9,285 nt of DNA from JAFLCA01 sp041907145 (lineage in GTDB: Bacteria; Bdellovibrionota_C; UBA2361; JAFLCA01). Below are positions 4,743-9,285 of the stretch, piece after piece. Under the pieces are notes generated by a model. It worked only from the letters and a program-made list of their open reading frames with translations. It did not search any database and was not told the DNA's origin. The first letter of the stretch is position 1. Every line of letters starts with the position of its first letter. A program made the translations under genes and the position numbers. Location of the stretch: NCBI GenBank assembly GCA_041907145.1, contig JAYRHW010000070.1, positions 1-9,285 on the forward strand. The letters are read 5' to 3'.

Positions 4743-5032
4743 AGACCCAGTCCTACAAAGACGCGGTCTGAAAAAATCGAAAAACTAAACTTCGAAAATT
4801 TGAGAACAATCTCTAGAAGAAACTTCTAGACGAGAATTTCTCGAGACGGAGTTTTTGACACGAATCATTCCCTCATCCGGGGAAGAAGTCTTTCGGGATT
4901 ACGAGTTTGCTCCAGTTCTTGCGGCCCCTGAAACAATCAAATCTAACGAGCATAGCAGCTAGTTTAGTTGCGGCTCATTCAAAGTGTTCACTAAGACGCG
5001 ACGGGAAAGATCTCTCTTCGGGTCTTTTCGCG
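4743..5032 (+). promoter_or_regulatory. Structured rpoB leader: tandem stem-loops
   Basis: Successive stems seen by eye. (1) AGACC 4743-4747/GGTCT 4765-4769, with inner GTC 4750-4752/GAC 4760-4762 past a 2x2 loop. (2) TCGAA 4777-4781/TTCGA 4791-4795. (3) GAGA 4802-4805/TCTC 4810-4813, sharing two bases with the next. (4) TCTAGAAG 4812-4819/CTTCTAGA 4823-4830, AAA loop. (5) CGAGA 4831-4835/TCTCG 4839-4843. (6) GAGC 4948-4951/GCTC 4973-4976, with GCA/TGC and CTA/TAG inside. (7) CGCGA 4997-5001/TCGCG 5028-5032, a CGGG bulge, then AAAGA 5006-5010/TCTTT 5023-5027. A T5 run stands at 4852-4856. No known riboswitch or leader family is recognised. The density of perfect stems in 290 bases argues for a functional RNA. 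Confidence 0.55.
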
Positions 5033-5039
5033 TTTCAAA
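5028..5039 (+). repeat. Copy 2 of the 12-base secE/rpoB leader motif
   Basis: TCGCGTTTCAAA, identical to 1347-1358. Its first five bases are the right arm of the last rpoB leader stem. It ends 38 bases before the rpoB start codon. Confidence 0.4.
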
Positions 5040-5077
5040 AGATTTTATCATACAGCAACTTCATTCGATAGAAGATT

Positions 5078-8000
5078 ATGGCATCAAAGATAAAAACCAA
5101 CCTTCGTCTGCGCCGTAGCTACTCAAAGATTCGCGAGGTCGCTGAGATTCCGAATCTCGTGGCGATCCAGCGCAAGTCGTATGATCGATTCTTGCAGGCT
5201 AACCTCGAGCCTGAGAAGCGCGAAGAAATTGGGTTGCAGAAAGTCTTCAAGTCGGTCTTCCCGATCAAGGATTACAATAATACTGCATCGCTTGAGTTCG
5301 TGTCGTACACCCTCGGCACCCCGAAGTACGATGTTGATGAATGCCGCGACAGAGGCATGACGTGGGCCGCTCCGCTGCGCGTTACCATTCAGCTTGTTTT
5401 GTGGGACGTTGATCCGGAATCCGGCGCTAGAAATCTGAGTGCTCTGAAAGAGGACGTCGTGTACTTCGGTGAAATCCCGTTGATGACCGACAAGGGTACC
5501 TTCATGGTGAACGGCACCGAGCGCGTTATCGTCAGCCAGCTACATCGTTCTCCTGGCGTGTTCTTCGATCACGATGACGGTAAGAGCCACGTCTCCGGTA
5601 AGCTCCTGTATTCCGCCCGCATTATCCCGTACCGTGGATCTTGGATCGATCTTGAGTTCGACGTGAAGGATATCCTCCACGTCCGTATCGACCGCCGCCG
5701 TAAGCTCAATGCGACCGTATTGTTGCGCGCTCTCGGCATGACCGCAGATGAGATCCTTGCTACCTACTACAAGTTTGACACGATTACCTTCGGCAAGCGC
5801 GGGTTGGTAACCAAGGTATTCAATCCCGAGCAGCTCGAGGGCCAGAAGTCCTTCCGCGAGATTAAGGCCGGCGGCAAGGTAATCGTCAAGCAGGGCGGGC
5901 GCTTCAACCGCGCCGTCGTGCGTCGCTTGAAGGAAGCAGAGGTTGATTCAATTGAAATCGATCCTGAGTCCATTCCCGGCATGGTGTCCTTGGATACCGT
6001 AGTCGAGGCATCCGAAGATGTCGTTCATCCTTCCACGGGCGAGGTTATCCTCGAGAAGGGCGAGACGCTCGTCGGCTGGGACGTTATTAAGGAGAAGTTC
6101 GGTGCTCTGGTTGAGAAGCTTGATGATGCTCCGGCCCAGAAGATGCTGGCTAATCTTAATGTAATCGTAAGCGCCGGCGAAGAGCTGACCGGAGATAAGG
6201 TCAACGCAAAGGGCGAAGTCGTCGAGCAGGGGACGATCACCCAGCTTCGTGAGAAGAAGATTGAGACTATCCGGGTTATTTATCTGGATGATCATCATAT
6301 CGGTGAGTCGCTTTGGCGCACTCTGATGACAGATAAGATGGCACCAGAGCGCACGGATTTGCACTCACGCCTCATCGAGAAGCCGACAACCGACAGCTTG
6401 ATCGAGATTTACCGCCGCTTGCGTCCTGGCGATCCGCCGCGACCGGAAACCGCTAGCGCCACGTTCAAGAATCTTTTCTTTAACGGCGAGCGTTACGACC
6501 TTTCGGACATCGGCCGCTATAAGATTAACCACAAGCTCTACATTTCTCAGGGACGCGAAGCGCCACCACTTGATCAGGGGACGCTCAGCGCTGATGACAT
6601 TAAGGAGACGATCCGCTATCTGCTCGAGCTTAAGAACTCGACTGATCCGGTTCGATACTCGGTCGACGACATCGATCATCTCGGCAACCGCCGTGTGCGC
6701 GCCGTTGGTGAGTTGATTGAGAACCAGTACCGTATCGGCTTGGTCCGCATGGAGCGTGCTGTCAAAGAGCGCATGGGTATGCAGGACGTCGATACCCTCG
6801 TGCCGCAGGATCTCATCAACTACAAGCCGGTTGCGGCTGTTGTTAAGGAGTTCTTCGGCTCGTCCCAATTGTCCCAATTCATGGATCAGACCAATCCGTT
6901 GTCCGAGATTACGCATAAGCGTCGTCTTTCGGCCCTTGGACCAGGCGGTTTGACCCGCGACCGCGCCGGGTTCGAAGTGCGCGACGTTAACCCTACTCAC
7001 TATGGGCGTATCTGTCCGATTGAAACGCCGGAAGGTCCGAATATCGGGCTTATCGCGTCGCTGTCGGTCTATGCTCGTGTCAATGAATTCGGGTTTGTAG
7101 AGACCCCGTACCGCGTCGTTGATAACGCTAATCGCGTTACCGATGACATCGTGTATCTCTCAGCTCTTGAAGAAGAGCGTGAGACCATTGCGCAGGCTTC
7201 GGCTCCTCTTGCTGATGACGGGAAGTTCAATGACTCAGCGGTTCCTTCAAGAAAGAGCGGGGAATACGTACTCGCAGGTCCGCAAGAGGTTACCAAGATG
7301 GACGTTAGCCCGAAGCAGATCGTATCGGTCGCTGCGGCGTTGATTCCATTCCTTGAGAACGACGACGCGAACCGAGCGCTGATGGGTTCCAACATGCAGC
7401 GCCAGGCTGTGCCGTGCTTGCGTACCCAGGCTCCGCTGGTCGGAACCGGTATGGAGGGCATCGTTGCTAAGGATTCCGGTGCCACCGTTGTCGCCCGTCG
7501 TTCAGGCCGTATCATGTCTGTCGATGCGGATCGCATCGTTATCAAGGCTGATAAGACCACCGACGATGCGCTCGACACTGGAGTTGATATCTACAACCTC
7601 GTGAAATATCGCCGCTCGAACCAGAACACCTGCATGACGCAGCGTCCGATCGTAAGGGCGGGGGAGAAGGTCGATTCGGGTGAAGTGATCGCAGATGGTC
7701 CGTCAACCGAAATGGCAGAGTTGGCCTTGGGACAAAACGCCCTGGTCGCGTTCATGCCTTGGAATGGATACAACTTCGAAGACTCGATTCTCTTGAACGA
7801 GAATATGGTCAAGCGCGACATGTTCACTTCGATCCATATCGAAGAGTTTGAATGCGTTGCCCGTGACACCAAGCTCGGAAAAGAGGAGATCACGCGCGAT
7901 ATTCCGAATGTCGGTGAAGAGGCTCTCAAGAACCTCGACGAGTCCGGTATTATCCGCATCGGCGCTGAAGTTAAGCCTGGGGACATCCTCGTTGGAAAGA

Positions 8001-9285
8001 TTACCCCGAAGAGCGAGACTCAGCTGAGTCCTGAAGAGAAGCTCCTTCGAGCGATCTTCGGTGAGAAGGCCGGTGAAGTGCGCGATACATCCCTGAAGCT
8101 CCCGCCTGGAGTAGAAGGAACTATTATCGCTGCTCAAGTGTTCTCCCGTAAGGGCACGGACAAGGATGAGCGTACCTTGGCTATTGAAAAGCGCGAGATT
8201 GCTCGTATTGAGCAGGATCAACGCGATGAGATCAAAATCCTTCGCGATGCAGCGCTTAAGGAAATCAAGGAGCTTTTGGTCGGCAAGCCGACCTCTGCGC
8301 GTTTGGTTGACGAAAAGCGTGCTCAACTGATTGGCAAGGGCGACACCATTACCGCTGAGATGCTCGAGACCGTGCCGTTTGAATACCTGCGAGACATTCA
8401 GATTGGTGATGAGTCGGTGCAGGAGACATTGAACCGCATCGTGGTTCGCACAGGACAGCTTATCAACAACAAGCGCGCGTTCCTCGCAGAGAAGATCAAA
8501 CGCTTGAAGGAAGGTGATGAATTGGCGCCTGGCGTTATCAAGATGGTCAAGGTCTTCGTTGCCATCAAGCGCAAGATCCAAGTCGGCGACAAGTTGGCAG
8601 GGCGTCACGGCAATAAGGGAGTGCTCTCTCGCGTCGTGCCGCAAGAGGACATGCCATACTTGGCAGATGGAACACCGGTAGATGTCGTTTTGAATCCGCT
8701 CGGCGTGCCCTCCCGCATGAACGTTGGACAGATTCTTGAAACGCATCTCGGGTTTGCTTCTTGGAGAATCGGTAAGATCATTACCAATCTCCTGGATAAA
8801 ATCGTTGATCCGTATACCGCCGTGCCGCGTCAAGAGGCCACTCCGGAACTCCGTAAGGAGATCATCGGGCAGCTTCGCGACCTAATGAGCAAGGCTGTAT
8901 CTGACCCCAAGACGGTCAAGATGATTGCCGGCTTGTCCGAAGACGACGTGATCCGCTTGGCGCAGAAGGAAATGGCTGGTGTGCATGTAGCGACCCCGGT
9001 GTTCGATGCGGCGACGGAGCCTGAGATTCGAGACCTTCTCAAGACTGCCGGTATGGATGAGTCCGGTCAGGTGCAGTTGTATGACGGTCGTTCGGGCGAG
9101 CCTTTCTCTGAAAAGGTCACCGTCGGCGTTATGTACATGCTGAAACTCGCGCACATGGTGGAAGACAAAATCCACGCGCGTTCGACCGGCCCGTACTCGC
9201 TCATCACGCGCCAGCCGCTTGGCGGCAAGGCTCAGTTCGGCGGACAACGGTTCGGCGAAATGGAAGTGTGGGCCATCGAAGGTTA
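5078..9285 (+). CDS. rpoB: DNA-directed RNA polymerase subunit beta, C-terminus missing
   Basis: An open frame of 1402 codons plus two bases runs off the right edge. RpoB forms one pincer of RNA polymerase and half the active site. Landmarks: protrusion/lobe start with GEIPLMTDKGTFMVNGTERV (131-150) and QLHRSPGVFF; rifampicin region at 593-620; ICPIETPEGPNIGLI; active-site MPWNGYNFED (893-902), with the acidic pair equivalent to E. coli E813/D814; GDKLAGRHGNKGV (1170-1182), with the two catalytic-centre lysines; clamp-side ARSTGPYSLITRQPLGGKAQ and FGGQRFGEMEVWA near the edge. About 65 or more residues are missing, judged from E. coli. It is 87 to 107 residues longer than E. coli at these landmarks. 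An in-frame TAG at 5069-5071 fixes ATG 5078 as the first ATG; its ribosome site (GAAG) is weak. rpoC is expected next. Confidence 0.98.
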   Translation, partial: MASKIKTNLRLRRSYSKIREVAEIPNLVAIQRKSYDRFLQANLEPEKREEIGLQKVFKSVFPIKDYNNTASLEFVSYTLGTPKYDVDECRDRGMTWAAPLRVTIQLVLWDVDPESGARNLSALKEDVVYFGEIPLMTDKGTFMVNGTERVIVSQLHRSPGVFFDHDDGKSHVSGKLLYSARIIPYRGSWIDLEFDVKDILHVRIDRRRKLNATVLLRALGMTADEILATYYKFDTITFGKRGLVTKVFNPEQLEGQKSFREIKAGGKVIVKQGGRFNRAVVRRLKEAEVDSIEIDPESIPGMVSLDTVVEASEDVVHPSTGEVILEKGETLVGWDVIKEKFGALVEKLDDAPAQKMLANLNVIVSAGEELTGDKVNAKGEVVEQGTITQLREKKIETIRVIYLDDHHIGESLWRTLMTDKMAPERTDLHSRLIEKPTTDSLIEIYRRLRPGDPPRPETASATFKNLFFNGERYDLSDIGRYKINHKLYISQGREAPPLDQGTLSADDIKETIRYLLELKNSTDPVRYSVDDIDHLGNRRVRAVGELIENQYRIGLVRMERAVKERMGMQDVDTLVPQDLINYKPVAAVVKEFFGSSQLSQFMDQTNPLSEITHKRRLSALGPGGLTRDRAGFEVRDVNPTHYGRICPIETPEGPNIGLIASLSVYARVNEFGFVETPYRVVDNANRVTDDIVYLSALEEERETIAQASAPLADDGKFNDSAVPSRKSGEYVLAGPQEVTKMDVSPKQIVSVAAALIPFLENDDANRALMGSNMQRQAVPCLRTQAPLVGTGMEGIVAKDSGATVVARRSGRIMSVDADRIVIKADKTTDDALDTGVDIYNLVKYRRSNQNTCMTQRPIVRAGEKVDSGEVIADGPSTEMAELALGQNALVAFMPWNGYNFEDSILLNENMVKRDMFTSIHIEEFECVARDTKLGKEEITRDIPNVGEEALKNLDESGIIRIGAEVKPGDILVGKITPKSETQLSPEEKLLRAIFGEKAGEVRDTSLKLPPGVEGTIIAAQVFSRKGTDKDERTLAIEKREIARIEQDQRDEIKILRDAALKEIKELLVGKPTSARLVDEKRAQLIGKGDTITAEMLETVPFEYLRDIQIGDESVQETLNRIVVRTGQLINNKRAFLAEKIKRLKEGDELAPGVIKMVKVFVAIKRKIQVGDKLAGRHGNKGVLSRVVPQEDMPYLADGTPVDVVLNPLGVPSRMNVGQILETHLGFASWRIGKIITNLLDKIVDPYTAVPRQEATPELRKEIIGQLRDLMSKAVSDPKTVKMIAGLSEDDVIRLAQKEMAGVHVATPVFDAATEPEIRDLLKTAGMDESGQVQLYDGRSGEPFSEKVTVGVMYMLKLAHMVEDKIHARSTGPYSLITRQPLGGKAQFGGQRFGEMEVWAIEG
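6854..6937 (+). other. rpoB: Rifampicin resistance-determining region of rpoB, wild-type-like
   Basis: Codons 593-620 align without gaps to E. coli 506-533 (offset 87). Residues at the main resistance positions are the sensitive ones: L598 (511), Q600 (513), D603 (516), H613 (526), R616 (529), S618 (531), L620 (533). The only difference noticed in the first 20 positions is Thr605 at the E. coli N518 position. Predicted rifamycin-sensitive at this cluster; other determinants are not visible. Confidence 0.8.
6862..6879 (+). repeat. Perfect 9-base tandem repeat inside the rifampicin region
   Basis: GTCCCAATT occurs twice back to back (6862-6870 and 6871-6879), reflecting the SQL-SQF residues. 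Because the unit is three codons long, slippage would add or remove three residues in frame. Confidence 0.85.

Noticed and set aside
4840..4857. Terminator at the T5 run 4852-4856
   Set aside because: Only CTC/GAG three-pair stems directly precede the T-run; too weak to call, though it might act within an alternative fold.
5767..9247. Minus-strand reading frames opposite rpoB, up to 376 codons
   Set aside because: They have no recognisable domains and are explained by codon bias of the strongly conserved rpoB on the other strand.
1..9285. CRISPR array, insertion sequence or phage/defence genes
   Set aside because: No spaced repeats, transposase, integrase or defence domains are visible in either strand.

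Overview
The window is a bacterial chromosome segment at roughly mid-50s % GC. Most of it is the conserved secE-nusG-rplK-rplA-rplJ-rplL-rpoB cluster on the plus strand. To its left is a divergent minus-strand efflux module: a CecR-like TetR repressor overlapping an RND-type periplasmic adaptor that runs off the window. Protein style (a 1400+ residue RpoB, an RND adaptor with an N-terminal anchor, a GGGAC-N-GTCCC palindromic repeat) suggests Acidobacteriota or a neighbouring phylum. This is an impression from recognition, not a computed phylogeny.

Layout. Bases 1-317 (minus): start of the efflux adaptor. 314-1024 (minus): TetR regulator, sharing an ATGA stop/start overlap with the adaptor; candidate promoters and operators lie at 1022-1100. 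1108-1149: an isolated REP-like palindrome between the accessory and core parts. 1150-1410: gene-free secE leader with several stem-loops. 1411-4421: secE, nusG, rplK, rplA, rplJ and rplL, tightly packed, with a two-hairpin plus T5 element just before rplA. 4422-5077: a 656-base gene-free stretch before rpoB with an imperfect hairpin, a good sigma70-like promoter, a possible 17-codon upstream ORF and a run of seven or more short stem-loops. 5078 to the end: rpoB, cut off before its C-terminus.

Function. SecE anchors the SecYEG channel. NusG tunes elongation and couples RNA polymerase to the ribosome. L11, L1, L10 and L7/L12 build the GTPase-associated centre and L1 stalk. RpoB is the catalytic beta subunit of RNA polymerase. 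The likely arrangement is one secE-rplL transcript with rpoB (and presumably rpoC beyond the window) adjusted by its own promoter and leader. The efflux module is unrelated and probably autoregulated.

No new protein system is visible; the coding content is ordinary. The least explained material is RNA-level: the rpoB leader with its upstream ORF and hairpin array, the similar secE leader sharing a 12-base motif with it, and the terminator-like element before rplA.
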